Notes: generated by a model not told the origin, from the sequence alone. Positions 50,690 to 61,089 are shown, counted from the stretch's first letter. The stretch is 64,000 nucleotides of DNA from Kordia jejudonensis (GCF_001005315.1 NZ_LBMG01000015.1:1-64000), one strand, 5' to 3'. Translations and numbers: made by a program.

Positions 50690-51475
50690 TTGAAACGCAA
50701 ACGTTATTATTACCTGATTACCTTACAATACTTAGGATTTCGCTATCACGGTTGGCAAAAACAACCTGATGTGAATACGGTTCAGCGCATGACAGAACGA
50801 ACGTTGGCATATGTATTTGGTCATAAAAACTTCAAGCTGTTGGCTTCGGGACGTACAGATGCGAAAGTTTCAGCCAATGAAATCGCTATTGAATTATTTT
50901 TGGATAATGAAACACTCAATATTCCTGAGTTTTTACCGCTTTTCAATACCAACTTACCACAAGACATTCGAGCTTTGGCAATTACGGAAACTGATGAGAA
51001 ATTCAACATCATTCAGCATCCTAAAGTAAAAGAATACATCTATTTATTTGCTTATGGAGAAAAATACCATCCGTTTGCAGCACCATATATGACAAACATT
51101 TTGGGCGATTTAGATGTTGAACTCATGAAAGGAGGAGCAAAGCTCTTCGAAGGAAATCATTACTTAAAAACGTATTGTTACAAACCTACGGAACATACGG
51201 TTTTAGAAGGCGAAATTGAATTGTGTGAAATTGTTGAAAATGACGTCTTCACGGCAAATTTCTTTCCAGAGAAAAGTTATGTGCTACGTGTACAAGGCGC
51301 AGGATTCAAACGTCATCAAATTCGAATGATGATGGGAACGCTAATTCTTTTAGGCAAACATGAACTCGATTTAGATTTCATCAAACAATCACTTTTACCA
51401 AACTCTACATTAGAAGTCAACTACATTGCGCCAGCTTCAGGTCTTATGTTGAATAAAATGACGTTTAAAGAATAA
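50690..51475 (+). CDS. truA: TruA-like tRNA pseudouridine synthase
   Basis: This is a 261-residue protein with the TruA start YYLITLQYLGFRYHGWQKQ and the catalytic-Asp segment LASGRTDAKVSANE (canonical TruA has GRTDxGV; here GRTDAKV), plus VQGAGFKRHQIRMMMGTLIL near the end. TruA modifies U38-U40 of tRNA anticodon arms. The variant loop places it in the divergent TruA-like group seen in Bacteroidota, so the exact target is less certain. Translation starts at TTG 50690, since the next ATG is beyond the conserved N-terminus. Confidence 0.85.
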   Translation: MKRKRYYYLITLQYLGFRYHGWQKQPDVNTVQRMTERTLAYVFGHKNFKLLASGRTDAKVSANEIAIELFLDNETLNIPEFLPLFNTNLPQDIRALAITETDEKFNIIQHPKVKEYIYLFAYGEKYHPFAAPYMTNILGDLDVELMKGGAKLFEGNHYLKTYCYKPTEHTVLEGEIELCEIVENDVFTANFFPEKSYVLRVQGAGFKRHQIRMMMGTLILLGKHELDLDFIKQSLLPNSTLEVNYIAPASGLMLNKMTFKE

Positions 51476-51504
51476 AACTTCTTTCCAATTTCTCTCAAAA
51501 ACAT

Positions 51505-51528
51505 AAAAAAGCGAACCGAAGTTCGCTT
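51505..51528 (-). terminator. Minus-strand terminator identical in stem-loop to the one at 32530
   Basis: Read on the minus strand it is AAGCGAAC-TTCG-GTTCGCTT followed by T, the same stem and loop as the terminator of the RiPP-like gene at 32252. It follows the broken leader frame. Confidence 0.85.
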
Positions 51529-51567
51529 AAGGTATATTACTTTAAGAATTGACCATGTGCTAAGTTT

Positions 51568-51594
51568 TTAAAGACTTAATTTTTTCTTTTTCAT
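51568..51594 (-). pseudogene. Possible remnant of a RiPP leader
   Basis: The frame reads MKKKKLSL then TAA; past the stop it continues KLSTWSILKVIY. The lysine-rich LSL start resembles the leaders at 1816 and 32252 (KVLSLKKYSI, NLTLNKKSI). The terminator that follows is the same as that of the 32252 gene. It is eight codons long and could be chance in AT-rich DNA. Confidence 0.35.
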
Positions 51595-51924
51595 AATGGT
51601 AAAGTTCTAAAGTTAATGTGTATCAAATAAATGAAAGAATACCAAAAGAAAAGTTAAATCCGATAAACGTTTACTCTTAAAGTTGTTGAATAAAAGTTAA
51701 TCAAGTATGTTTAAATAATTGATTTATAGTATTTTACATTCTAATTAAAAAATAATTCAATCAAACGAAATAGTTGTGAATTTATAACAAAAATACGTCA
51801 AATGTATCCGAATTGTCAGTTCGAGCGCAGTCGAGAACAACACCTAAAAGCCAAAGCTCTAACACCCAAAACCTAAAAACCCAAGACCCAAGATCAAAAT
51901 CCCCAAAACCCAAGACCAAAACCC

Positions 51925-53232
51925 CTAATTCCTCCGTCTTCGAGCATTCGAACTTTTACGCTTGCTATTTTTACTACTTGAATTAGAATCTGAACTATTT
52001 CTATTTTTTTGACTTCCGCCAGAAGTGTCTCTTTGCGAAGAATTTGATTTCTTTCGAGAGCGTTGTGGACGTTCCTGTTTTGGTGGCGGCGTATAATTTG
52101 GATCTGCCTCAAAACCTTCAACTTCTTCCGAAGAAAGTTTTTCGCCTAATAACTTTTCAATACCTCGAACATACTCGTATTCTTCCGCAGAAACCAACGA
52201 AATTGCTTCTCCACTTGCGCCAGCTCTACCTGTACGACCAATTCTGTGGACATAATCTTCAGGAACATTTGGCAACTCATAATTAATCACATACGGTAAC
52301 AACGGAATATCCAAACCACGCGCTGCAATATCTGTAGCCACTAAAATTCTGATGGTTCCTTTCTTAAAACCATCCAATGCTTTGGTACGTGCATTCTGTG
52401 TTTTATTTCCATGAATTGCCGCAGCACTAATATTTTTTGCAATCAACTTCTTTGTCAATCGGTTCGCGCCATGTTTTGTTCGTGTAAACACTAAAACTTG
52501 ACTCCAATTACCTTCTGAAATCATTTTAATCAACAATTCGGTTTTACGCGGTTTATCAACCTTATAAACTGTTTGATTTACTTTTTCAGCGGTTGTATTC
52601 TCTGGAGTTGCTTCCACAGAAACAGGATTGTTCAAAATATTTTGAGCTAACTTTTTAATATCTTTTGAAAATGTTGCCGAAAACAACAAATTCTGTCTGC
52701 GTTTTGGAACGAGCTCAATTACACGTTTAATATCGCGTAAAAAGCCCATATCGAGCATTCTATCAGCTTCATCGAGCACTAACATTTCCACTTTAGCCAA
52801 TGACAATGCATTCTGACTTTGCAAATCGAGCAATCTTCCAGGTGTTGCAACCAAAATATCGACACCATTTCGCAAGGTTGCTATTTGTGGTTTTGCATTT
52901 ACACCACCAAAAATAACGGTAGATCTAATATCTAAAAACGTACTGTATTCTTTTACGTTTGCGTATACCTGAGCTGCCAATTCGCGTGTAGGCGTTAAAA
53001 TCAACGCTCTAATTGGTCTTCTACGTAAAGGTGGTTGTTGTGATAACAATTGCAACATTGGCAAGGTAAAACCTGCTGTTTTTCCAGTTCCTGTTTGTGC
53101 AGATGCTAACACATCTTTACGTTCTAAAACTAATGGAATTGCTTTTGCTTGAATGGGAGAAGGCGTTGTATAGCCTTTTTTACTGATAGCACGTAATAAT
53201 GCATCAGATAATCCTAATGACTTGAATGACAT
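51925..53232 (-). CDS. DEAD-box ATP-dependent RNA helicase
   Basis: This is a 435-residue protein from ATG 53232 ([16 protein letters not shown]), preferred over a start at 53274 that adds a non-conserved head. In order: the Q motif [14 protein letters not shown], Walker [54 protein letters not shown] and [10 protein letters not shown]. The last 60 residues are basic and Ser/Asn-rich ([21 protein letters not shown]), an RNA-binding tail. It resembles the RhlE group, involved in ribosome assembly and cold adaptation. Confidence 0.94.
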   Translation of the reverse strand: MSFKSLGLSDALLRAISKKGYTTPSPIQAKAIPLVLERKDVLASAQTGTGKTAGFTLPMLQLLSQQPPLRRRPIRALILTPTRELAAQVYANVKEYSTFLDIRSTVIFGGVNAKPQIATLRNGVDILVATPGRLLDLQSQNALSLAKVEMLVLDEADRMLDMGFLRDIKRVIELVPKRRQNLLFSATFSKDIKKLAQNILNNPVSVEATPENTTAEKVNQTVYKVDKPRKTELLIKMISEGNWSQVLVFTRTKHGANRLTKKLIAKNISAAAIHGNKTQNARTKALDGFKKGTIRILVATDIAARGLDIPLLPYVINYELPNVPEDYVHRIGRTGRAGASGEAISLVSAEEYEYVRGIEKLLGEKLSSEEVEGFEADPNYTPPPKQERPQRSRKKSNSSQRDTSGGSQKNRNSSDSNSSSKNSKRKSSNARRRRN

Positions 53233-53472
53233 AAAAATTGTTTGTGAAATGACAATCTCTATGTAAAACCTCATTTCTGGTTAAGTCCGCAATGTACAAC
53301 CATTTTTTAGATAACAACTACAATTAACAGTTTAGTATTTACAATCATCAGAAATGGCTAACAAAGCACAAAATTATGGTATATCAAAAATCACGTACTA
53401 TCACGTATTGCTTATCTTACAAAATCCTATTAATTTACGAGCTTTAAAATCAACAAATACCCAAAACCTTCT

Positions 53473-56139
53473 ATGAATCATTCCTATAATTTCTCAGGAC
53501 AAGACTATCAAACAGACAATCAATTAAATACAAATGACTTTCAAAATTCTGATTTTACACTACAATGTTGGATAAAAACCGAAAAAAATGGCGAAATTCT
53601 CTCCAAATACACGAATCAATCCTCATTTTCATTACACATAAATCCTCAAGGAAACATTGAATTTACCGTATTTGAAAAAGAACATGCACAAAAAATTACA
53701 GCTACAAATATTTCGGTACTTGATAATGAATGGTATCATATAACAGCCGTAAAAACGGATCGATTTTTATATCTATATATAAATGATTTTGATCTAAATA
53801 TTGAAAGTAGCACGAATGACTTATACAACAAACAAATTCAAGATACTTTCAAAATTGGAGAATTTTTCACTGGAAATATCAGTCAAGTAGCCGTATGGAA
53901 TAAAGCGTTGCTTGCACATGAAATAACGGCTATTGCTACAAATGAGGAAATTTCAGATAGTGAAGGACTGATTACCATTGTCGATTTCACAGATAAATTA
54001 TTAGATACTGTGTTGCCCGATAACTTAGGTTTATCAGTCACAATAAAGATTAGAAATACTTCATTTGAGACGCTTCACTTAAAAAATCCAGAAAATTATC
54101 CAAAACACATTCCAACAAAAATTCCTGTACATGAAGAAACAACTATATGTCTAACAAACGGACTACTTTCTGTTATCAACCGTGAATTTTGTTATGAAAA
54201 TAAAAGCGGAAGCACGACAATTAAAGTCATTAAAAATCTAAACAGATTTAATACTGTACTTACAGCAATCTCTGAAAAAGACCTTGTTGACGATTTATCC
54301 ATCAAGGAAAACGTAGCATTAACAACGAAAGCCGAACTAGTAATTGGAGAAAATAATGTTGTTGTAAACATGCGAAATGTATATAATTTCCTCAACGGAT
54401 TGCGTGGTTATCTCAACTGTGACCAAATTCAAACACCAGAAGGAAATCTAATCGATCAAATAGCATACAACAAAGCAAGTCAGGTGTTCAATCGAAGATT
54501 TCAGTTAAAACCTTTTGCAATTATTTTTTGTGAATCTACAGAAGATGTGCAACGTGTATACAAAGATGCAATTGCGAATAACTTACCAATCAGAGTTCGA
54601 TCTGGCGGACACGATCATGAAGCAGAATGCTCAGGAACAGATGTTATTTTATTAGACATGACACGAATCAATCATGTACATGTAAGTCATGATAAAAAAT
54701 ATGCTCGCATCGGACCTGGAATTCGTTTCAAAGACTTAACGCCACAACTTGCTTTCAACGATGTCATGATTCCGCACGGAACCTGCGCAACTGTTGGTGT
54801 CGCAGGATTTACCTTTGGTGGCGGTTGGGGACCTTGGACGCGTAAACACGGAATGAATTGTGAAGGATTAGTAGGCGCAACTGTTGTGTTAGGAAATGGA
54901 GAAATAGTACAAATTTATGCAGAAGATAGCGATAAAAAAGACCTGCTTTGGGCATTAAAAGGCGGTGGCGGAATGAGTTACGGAATAGTAACCGAATTGG
55001 AGCTAAAAGTATTCCGATTGCCTAAAAAACTCATCAAATTTGAACTCGAATGGAATCCGTATGCAGATCATGATCCTTGCGTACTAAGAGGAAACAAACG
55101 CACAAAAGAAGTATTACAAGCTTGGGAAAATGTAATAATGAACAAGGTGCAAAAATCTCCAGAAGATAAATTTACAAACGATCAGCTGATAGGAACAAAT
55201 CTTAAAGTTTCTGGTAAACATTTACAGGGAAATTTAGAAGATTTTAATCCTGAAGAAGAAATTCACAACTGTATTATGTACGGATATTGGGACGGTTCTG
55301 AAGAAAGTTTAATTCCTTTTGTAAAAACATCCTATAAAAATGTACTGCCAGAAGAATTACGTGTCATTGGTAAAGGCGGACAGCGTTTAGACTATGCAGA
55401 TGATGGTTTAATGAGCGAATGGGATCGAATGTCTTACAGCGCAATTAGCAGAAGTATCCGTTTTGATGAAGTTGATACAATAGCAGAAAATGATACAAAT
55501 ACAAACGCAGAAACCTATGATAGAATCTACAAAATAGGAGAGAATTTTGCTAAAAATAGTGAAATGGACACCGTTTCAAATCAATTTGAACTTTCATCCA
55601 CAAAAAAACCATTACCACCAGACCTTGATGCGCCAGCACCACACAAAATAACGTCACGTTTGGCTGCAAAAAACGGATTAGGAAGCAAAGGTGCTGATCA
55701 ACTTATAACTTCTTTAACATCAAAATTGATTTTAGACGACAATCGTAAATATGGTTTATTTACGTATATTACTTTGGGCGCTATTGCTGGAGAATTCTAT
55801 GATAATATGTCAGAAGAAGCAAAGAAAAGAAGTGCTTTTCCTTACAAAAACAACGCATATACCATTCAATATCAAACATGGTGGAATACGGAATTGCTTC
55901 AAAAAGAGCAGGAGCAAGACAATGTAGTTTACAACAGAACTAACCGAGCTTTAGACTGGATGCAAGTATGTCGCGACTTTACCATAGAAAATTCTGGAGG
56001 CGCATTTATCAGTTTCAAGGATGCATCAATCCCGACAAAAACGTACTTTGGAGAGAATTATGAAGATTTAATTCAAATTAAAAAGGACTATTCCAAAGAT
56101 CCATTAAATCATTTCAGAACTAGAAAAACCATTATATAA
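53473..56139 (+). CDS. LamG domain fused to a berberine-bridge-type FAD oxidase
   Basis: This is an 888-residue protein without a signal peptide. Residues 1-170 form a LamG/concanavalin-like domain (FTLQCWIKTEKNGEILS, NEWYHITAVKTDRFLYLYIN, FTGNISQVAVWNKALL). Residues 340-530 are a PCMH-type FAD domain with His380 (RSGGHDHE) and Cys438 (HGTCATVGVAGFTFGGG), the pair that in BBE/GOOX enzymes binds FAD at two points. The C-terminal BBE motif (YFGENYEDLIQIKKDY) is intact. It probably oxidises a sugar, phenol or amine, producing peroxide. It is followed by lodA- and lodB-like genes, so it likely belongs to the same oxidase system. Confidence 0.87.
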   Translation: MNHSYNFSGQDYQTDNQLNTNDFQNSDFTLQCWIKTEKNGEILSKYTNQSSFSLHINPQGNIEFTVFEKEHAQKITATNISVLDNEWYHITAVKTDRFLYLYINDFDLNIESSTNDLYNKQIQDTFKIGEFFTGNISQVAVWNKALLAHEITAIATNEEISDSEGLITIVDFTDKLLDTVLPDNLGLSVTIKIRNTSFETLHLKNPENYPKHIPTKIPVHEETTICLTNGLLSVINREFCYENKSGSTTIKVIKNLNRFNTVLTAISEKDLVDDLSIKENVALTTKAELVIGENNVVVNMRNVYNFLNGLRGYLNCDQIQTPEGNLIDQIAYNKASQVFNRRFQLKPFAIIFCESTEDVQRVYKDAIANNLPIRVRSGGHDHEAECSGTDVILLDMTRINHVHVSHDKKYARIGPGIRFKDLTPQLAFNDVMIPHGTCATVGVAGFTFGGGWGPWTRKHGMNCEGLVGATVVLGNGEIVQIYAEDSDKKDLLWALKGGGGMSYGIVTELELKVFRLPKKLIKFELEWNPYADHDPCVLRGNKRTKEVLQAWENVIMNKVQKSPEDKFTNDQLIGTNLKVSGKHLQGNLEDFNPEEEIHNCIMYGYWDGSEESLIPFVKTSYKNVLPEELRVIGKGGQRLDYADDGLMSEWDRMSYSAISRSIRFDEVDTIAENDTNTNAETYDRIYKIGENFAKNSEMDTVSNQFELSSTKKPLPPDLDAPAPHKITSRLAAKNGLGSKGADQLITSLTSKLILDDNRKYGLFTYITLGAIAGEFYDNMSEEAKKRSAFPYKNNAYTIQYQTWWNTELLQKEQEQDNVVYNRTNRALDWMQVCRDFTIENSGGAFISFKDASIPTKTYFGENYEDLIQIKKDYSKDPLNHFRTRKTII

Positions 56140-56153
56140 ATTAACCCAAAACC

Positions 56154-58127
56154 ATGAATACAAAAGAAATTAGCAGTGTTGCAATTTATCCGCCAATCGG
56201 AATTGCACGTATTGGAAACTCAAAAAAATACTTTTTTGCTCCTGACATTCCAGGTGTAGAACTCGCTCCAAAAGGCGGTTATAAAGACAAAAAAGGACGT
56301 GTAAAAAAACAAGTTGCACGGTTTAGAATCTATGCTTTTGACAAAAACGGAAAAGTGTTAGGCGAAATCACAGAAACGAAAGACAGCAATATTCATTGGC
56401 GTTTGCAAGTTGCCAATGTAAAATCGGCTTGGTATATGTTTAACAATGCTTTGGATTTATCTGGCGCTGGAATTCCGTCTAAATATCGTAATTCAGATGT
56501 GTCCGATAGAGATCAATTGGCTATTTTGCCTAGTCCAGTAGCAATCACAGGAAAAAATACCAAAGGAAAAAAATATGATTTCGATGATGGAAAATTCTTT
56601 GGTAAAAAAGTAAAACTTGGTCATGTAGAAACTGATGAAGAAGGACGATTGTTATTTTTTGGTGGCGATGGCGATTCGGCTTCAAAAGATAATGAACCTG
56701 CAATTACATTTGCAAACAACGAAGGTTGGCATGATGATACGTGCGATGGAGTAATACGCGCAACAGTAAACATTGATGGAAAAGAGTTTCAGGCAGAACC
56801 GGCAAATGTAGCCGTAACGCCGCCAAATTTCGGACCTGGATTGTACGGAGTTGTTACCATGAATGATGTCGTACAAGATCTATTTATTCGTGAAATGAAT
56901 TATCCTGATCCTGCGGCAAAAGGAGTTGTGTTTTATGAACATATTTATCCAATGTTAGCACGCATGACGGACACACAATGGGTAAACTCAGGATTCTTTA
57001 TGTTATTTGGGAAAAATTCTCCGTCAGACTTTTCAAATCCTGCATTTGTAAAGCAACTTTCTGATCCTTCAGATGCAAGTAAGACGTTACGTGAACGTGT
57101 ATTTGAATGGTTTAGAAATCCAGATGCCAACGAATATGCGCCTGATAAAGTGCCACCATTTTATGGAGATGGTTTTGGAGAATATGAAGAAATTGCCATT
57201 GTAGACTTACCAATTACACGAACACAATATGGACGTTTGAAAAAATGGGCAAAAGGAGAATTTACGACAGGAAAACCTCAAAAATATGTGCCTTTTGAAC
57301 AATTATCGCCAGCAGAACAAATCAATGCGCTAAATCAGGCACCAATGGAAGAATGTTTGGGCGGACCATTTCACCCAGGAATTGAATTGACTTGGCCAAT
57401 GCGCGTGAAAGAAATGTGGAAAAAACCGTATCGTTTAAATGTCGTAGACGAAGGCGAACCAACCGATTTAGATTTTGGTCCTTTATTATCGCCAGCGATC
57501 GTTCTTGGAAAAGTAAAACTTCAAGACAAAGATGGTAACGAAAAGTTAGGACCATTACAACAAAGCGGTCCAGGTTCGTTAACACGTTGGCTAGGAGTTC
57601 CTTGGCAAACGGATGAAGCAAGTTGTTTATCAGGTTATGATGTTACAACATACTTGCCATTGCCTTCATTTTGGGCGGCACGTGTACCAAATCAGGTATT
57701 AAGTGAAGACAGTTACCAACGTAGTATTGAAGCTGGAAAACTAAACATTGCACAGCGTTTAAAGCATTTTGATTACCGTCAAGATTGGTTGCGCGATTTA
57801 GGAACGGTGTATCAAAGTAAAATAAATCATATGATTGCTGAATGGCATGAACTTGGAATTATAGCAAAAACGGAAACTAAAGCTGCAAACAACAAAGAAG
57901 GATTTTTGCCAGATACCGTTTGGAAAGAAACTGGACGAAAATTTGGCGAACATGATCCAACTTTTGCCCAAGTGGTTCGCGCTGAAACTATTTCGGACGA
58001 TTTAGCTCCAAAAGCTAAAAAAGCAGGATTGTTGGCAACAGAAAACATATTAGACGAAACAACAGCGGCTTCCCATTCAGAAAGTAGTAATAGAAAACGT
58101 AGAAGACTTTCTCGTGGCGAACGATAA
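56154..58127 (+). CDS. lodA: LodA-like quinoprotein oxidase
   Basis: This 657-residue protein begins with the family signature YPPIGIARIGNSKKYFFAPD. Marinomonas LodA is a lysine epsilon-oxidase with a cysteine tryptophylquinone made from its own Cys and Trp, and relatives oxidise glycine or other amino acids. Here PWQTDEASCLSGY supplies Cys491 with an Asp four residues earlier (Asp487), matching the Asp-Cys spacing I recall. The partner Trp cannot be fixed by eye; W507, W545 and W564 are candidates. There is no signal peptide, as in other LodA proteins. The substrate is unknown; activity would release hydrogen peroxide and ammonia. Confidence 0.88.
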   Translation: MNTKEISSVAIYPPIGIARIGNSKKYFFAPDIPGVELAPKGGYKDKKGRVKKQVARFRIYAFDKNGKVLGEITETKDSNIHWRLQVANVKSAWYMFNNALDLSGAGIPSKYRNSDVSDRDQLAILPSPVAITGKNTKGKKYDFDDGKFFGKKVKLGHVETDEEGRLLFFGGDGDSASKDNEPAITFANNEGWHDDTCDGVIRATVNIDGKEFQAEPANVAVTPPNFGPGLYGVVTMNDVVQDLFIREMNYPDPAAKGVVFYEHIYPMLARMTDTQWVNSGFFMLFGKNSPSDFSNPAFVKQLSDPSDASKTLRERVFEWFRNPDANEYAPDKVPPFYGDGFGEYEEIAIVDLPITRTQYGRLKKWAKGEFTTGKPQKYVPFEQLSPAEQINALNQAPMEECLGGPFHPGIELTWPMRVKEMWKKPYRLNVVDEGEPTDLDFGPLLSPAIVLGKVKLQDKDGNEKLGPLQQSGPGSLTRWLGVPWQTDEASCLSGYDVTTYLPLPSFWAARVPNQVLSEDSYQRSIEAGKLNIAQRLKHFDYRQDWLRDLGTVYQSKINHMIAEWHELGIIAKTETKAANNKEGFLPDTVWKETGRKFGEHDPTFAQVVRAETISDDLAPKAKKAGLLATENILDETTAASHSESSNRKRRRLSRGER

Positions 58128-59223
58128 ACAAACATGTCAAGTACTTATAATCGGTGGCGGTCCAGCAGGAATCGCCACCGCTATAACGTTGCACGCTAGA
58201 GGAATTCGTTGTTGCGTTGTAGAAGCACATGCATCTCCTGTTCGGAAATCTGGAGAAGCCATTCCACCAAATGCAAAGCCTTTGCTAAAACAACTTGGGA
58301 TAGAAACCTTGGTACAACATGAAAAGCACAAAGTATATTATGGAAACAAAAGTTGTTGGGGAAGCAATCAGTTGGAACAAAAAGAATTCATTTCCGATCG
58401 TTTGGGACATGGTTTTTTGTTAGATCGATTGTACTTTGAAACACAATTGCAAGCACTGTATCAAGCTACAAACCAAGATTTTTATAAAGGTTTTAAGTTA
58501 AAAAAAGTAGTTTCAGATAATGACAAAATCGTAGCAACTATTGAAAACGATTCAGAAACTATAACCTTGCAAAGTCAATTTATCATTGATGCTTCTGGTA
58601 GAAAAGCTTCCGTTTGCAGACATTTAGACGTACAAAAAGAAAATTTAGATTCACAATTTGCCATTACGTTCAACACAAAACTTTCAGGTAAAATTCCGCA
58701 TGAAATTAGTGTGGAAGCTACTGAAAATGGTTGGTGGTATGTAGCACCCTTTGCTAAAAATGAAGTCACTATGATGTTTTTTACACTCAAAGTGTTACTT
58801 CCCGCTAAGGAAAACATGGAAACATTTCTGCAAAATGAATTACAACAGACCGTTCATCTTTCTAAAACAATTCAAAATATAAAAATTGATACTGTAAAAA
58901 TTATGCCTGCTGGCACAAGTTGTTTGCAAATTCCTTATGGAAAAAATTGGTTAGCTGTTGGCGATGCTGCCTATTCTTTTGATCCGATATCTTCATACGG
59001 AATCACATCTGCGTTGGCTTCAGGATTTTATGGCGGTCATGCTGTAGCTGATTATTTAAACGGAAAAGATGAAGCGTTAAATGTATATCGATATGTGGTG
59101 GAAAATGCATTTCAAGCCTATTTGCATAAACTGATCGCACATTATGAATTGGAAAAACGATGGGAGGAAAGCTATTATTGGACACATCGTTTGGCAGTAT
59201 TTCCCTCTGAAACTGCTTTGTAA
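58114..59223 (+). CDS. lodB: LodB-like flavoprotein (quinone cofactor maturation)
   Basis: This is a 369-residue FAD-dependent monooxygenase-like protein with VLIIGGGPAGIATAITLHARG at 10-30, KSGEAIPPNAKPLL near 45 and the second FAD motif VGDAAYSFDPISSYGITSAL near 285-305, like tryptophan-halogenase relatives. In Marinomonas LodB is needed to form the CTQ cofactor of LodA and is not itself the oxidase. The start is GTG 58114, overlapping the lodA-like stop by 14 bases, so the two are translationally coupled. Confidence 0.87.
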   Translation: MANDKQTCQVLIIGGGPAGIATAITLHARGIRCCVVEAHASPVRKSGEAIPPNAKPLLKQLGIETLVQHEKHKVYYGNKSCWGSNQLEQKEFISDRLGHGFLLDRLYFETQLQALYQATNQDFYKGFKLKKVVSDNDKIVATIENDSETITLQSQFIIDASGRKASVCRHLDVQKENLDSQFAITFNTKLSGKIPHEISVEATENGWWYVAPFAKNEVTMMFFTLKVLLPAKENMETFLQNELQQTVHLSKTIQNIKIDTVKIMPAGTSCLQIPYGKNWLAVGDAAYSFDPISSYGITSALASGFYGGHAVADYLNGKDEALNVYRYVVENAFQAYLHKLIAHYELEKRWEESYYWTHRLAVFPSETAL

Positions 59224-59248
59224 AACTCTCTTTTTTAAATTTTCACAA

Positions 59249-59923
59249 CTAGAAATTACTTAAAACAGATTTTCTCAATCGTATACTTATTGGAATTTCA
59301 GTAGTGCCAATTATAATTTTATTGTCAATAATTTTATCAACTTTATATTTGGCTACAATGTATGATTTATGTGTTTGAATGAATTGATCTTCAGGCAATT
59401 GATCTTTAAAACTTTTCAAAGACATTTGAGTAATAATCGTTTCTTTTTGAGTGACTACTTTGATGTAATTTTGCATAGCTTCTGCAAATAGAATCGCATT
59501 CAAGTGTATTTTTTTGAGTTGTTTTTCACTTTTTAGAAATAATACTTCACGGTCATTTTTATGCAAATGATACGCTTTAACTTTATCAACGGCTTTTTGG
59601 AATCGTTCAAATGATATCGGTTTTACTAAATAATCCAACACATTGTATTCAAAACTTTCCAACGCATAAGATTCATACGCTGTTGTCATTATAATTGAAG
59701 GTGCATTTTTTAGTTTTTTTAACCAATCGATTCCAGAGAGTATCGGCATATTAATATCTAAGAAAATCAAATCGACATGTTGCGTTTCTAGGTAATGATT
59801 TGCTTGTAGTACATTTTTACACAAAGCAACAATATGTATAAAAGGAATATTGTTGCAATAATCTGCAATACCTTGTCTTGCAATAGGTTGGTCGTCAATA
59901 ATTAAACAAGTAAGTGGTTTCAT
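59249..59923 (-). CDS. LytTR-type response regulator
   Basis: This is a 224-residue protein: receiver domain (2-115) with phospho-acceptor Asp56 (DLIFLDINMPI), acidic Asp10/Asp11 and Lys in DYLVKPISF. A LytTR DNA-binding domain follows (about 125-224; ILFAEAMQNYIKVVTQ, FIQTHKSYIVAKYKVDKI). It lies 7 bases downstream of its sensor kinase, and convergent with the lodB-like gene. A link to the oxidase cluster is possible but rests on position only. Confidence 0.92.
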   Translation of the reverse strand: MKPLTCLIIDDQPIARQGIADYCNNIPFIHIVALCKNVLQANHYLETQHVDLIFLDINMPILSGIDWLKKLKNAPSIIMTTAYESYALESFEYNVLDYLVKPISFERFQKAVDKVKAYHLHKNDREVLFLKSEKQLKKIHLNAILFAEAMQNYIKVVTQKETIITQMSLKSFKDQLPEDQFIQTHKSYIVAKYKVDKIIDNKIIIGTTEIPISIRLRKSVLSNF

Positions 59924-59930
59924 ATTGCAT

Positions 59931-60950
59931 TTATAAACTGATGATTAAATGTACGTTGTGTATATTTTTGTCTTTTGTAATAGTGAGTTGATGTCTGTTT
60001 TTATAGAGTATTGATAAACGTTTTTTGACATTCGCTAACCCAATTCCGCCTGCAACATCTTCATTTAAAAATTCATCGTAACTATTGGTAATGTGTAATT
60101 GCACTTTTCTGTCTACTTCTTCAATTTTTATGTTAATCATATTGGCATCATTATCTATATGATTGCTGCAATGTTTGAAAGCATTTTCGACAAAAGGAAT
60201 TAGTAGTAAGGGTGCAATTTTCAATGTTGGATTTTCAGATGAAATGATATATTCCAAGCGAATATCGTCGCCTCTGTTTGTCTTTTCAATTTGAATGTAT
60301 TTTGAAATATAATCGAGCTCTTTTTCCAATAAAATATGTGCATTACTTTCATACAATTGATATCGTAATAAATCGGAAAATTGATGCAATGTTTCTTTGG
60401 CAAGCGCATTATCTTTTCCAATTAAATGATAAATATTATTCATACCATTGAACAAAAAATGCGGGTTTAGCTGTGCTTTTAAATATTTCAATTCGGTTTT
60501 ATACGTTTCTTCTAAAAGTTGTTGCTTAAGTTTCTCCGACTTTTTAAACGCAACTTGAATCGCATAATAAAAACCTGCAATTACATAGATACAATGCACC
60601 ATTATATTACTTATAAAACCACATAAATACGGTTTGTTAATGGCAAACATTTCATACACAAAACGATCTCCGTAGGACTCTATTATTGAAACTCCAACAA
60701 CAATGATGATACTTAAAATATAAAAAAGTATCTTTTTTTGTTGCTGATATATTTTCGGAAATAGCCAAAAAACTTGTGTATAAAACAACATGGCATTAAA
60801 AAGTAAACTATACGAATACGCATACACTAAACTTCCATCACCAGCAGAAAATCCATTCCAGTTCAAATCGGAACCGAAAGCCACCAACCAATAATTGAAT
60901 GCCCAAAAAAGTAGATGTCCAGCTATCGTGACTATTCTAGATGTATACAT
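59931..60950 (-). CDS. LytS/YpdA-type sensor histidine kinase
   Basis: This is a 339-residue protein with four membrane helices (about 8-25, 42-64, 74-91, 111-134), a short coiled coil, the His_kinase motif LKAQLNPHFLFNGMNNIYHL (His164) and an ATP-binding domain with LLLIPFVENAFKHC and GGIGLANVKKRLSILY. It lacks a periplasmic sensor domain, so the stimulus is probably sensed in the membrane. It pairs with the LytTR regulator directly downstream. Confidence 0.93.
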   Translation of the reverse strand: MYTSRIVTIAGHLLFWAFNYWLVAFGSDLNWNGFSAGDGSLVYAYSYSLLFNAMLFYTQVFWLFPKIYQQQKKILFYILSIIIVVGVSIIESYGDRFVYEMFAINKPYLCGFISNIMVHCIYVIAGFYYAIQVAFKKSEKLKQQLLEETYKTELKYLKAQLNPHFLFNGMNNIYHLIGKDNALAKETLHQFSDLLRYQLYESNAHILLEKELDYISKYIQIEKTNRGDDIRLEYIISSENPTLKIAPLLLIPFVENAFKHCSNHIDNDANMINIKIEEVDRKVQLHITNSYDEFLNEDVAGGIGLANVKKRLSILYKNRHQLTITKDKNIHNVHLIISL

Positions 60951-61089
60951 GTTAAAGATTTAACACAAATAAACGCATAATTTATCTATTTCAAAGGCAT
61001 TACTAACGTTGGTCAGCAGATATGCAACGCTTGTCAAGTTATTATTTTTCAAAACGTCTTTTTCTGTTGTTTTGTTAGAAATACATCAC

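Larger units (their letters stand above)
51476..51924. other. Gene-poor spacer between truA and the DEAD-box gene
   Basis: These 449 AT-rich bases hold, on the minus strand, a terminator (51505-51528) and a leader-like broken frame (51568-51594). On the right are a short copy of the TCGAGCGCAGTCGAGA element (51820-51836) and degenerate CCAAGACCCAAG-type repeats up to the helicase stop. No intact gene was seen. Confidence 0.65.

Noticed and set aside
53473-59223. Secreted bacteriocin cluster
   Set aside because: LodA-like proteins are enzymes; no export or immunity genes are seen, so only an oxidase role is claimed.
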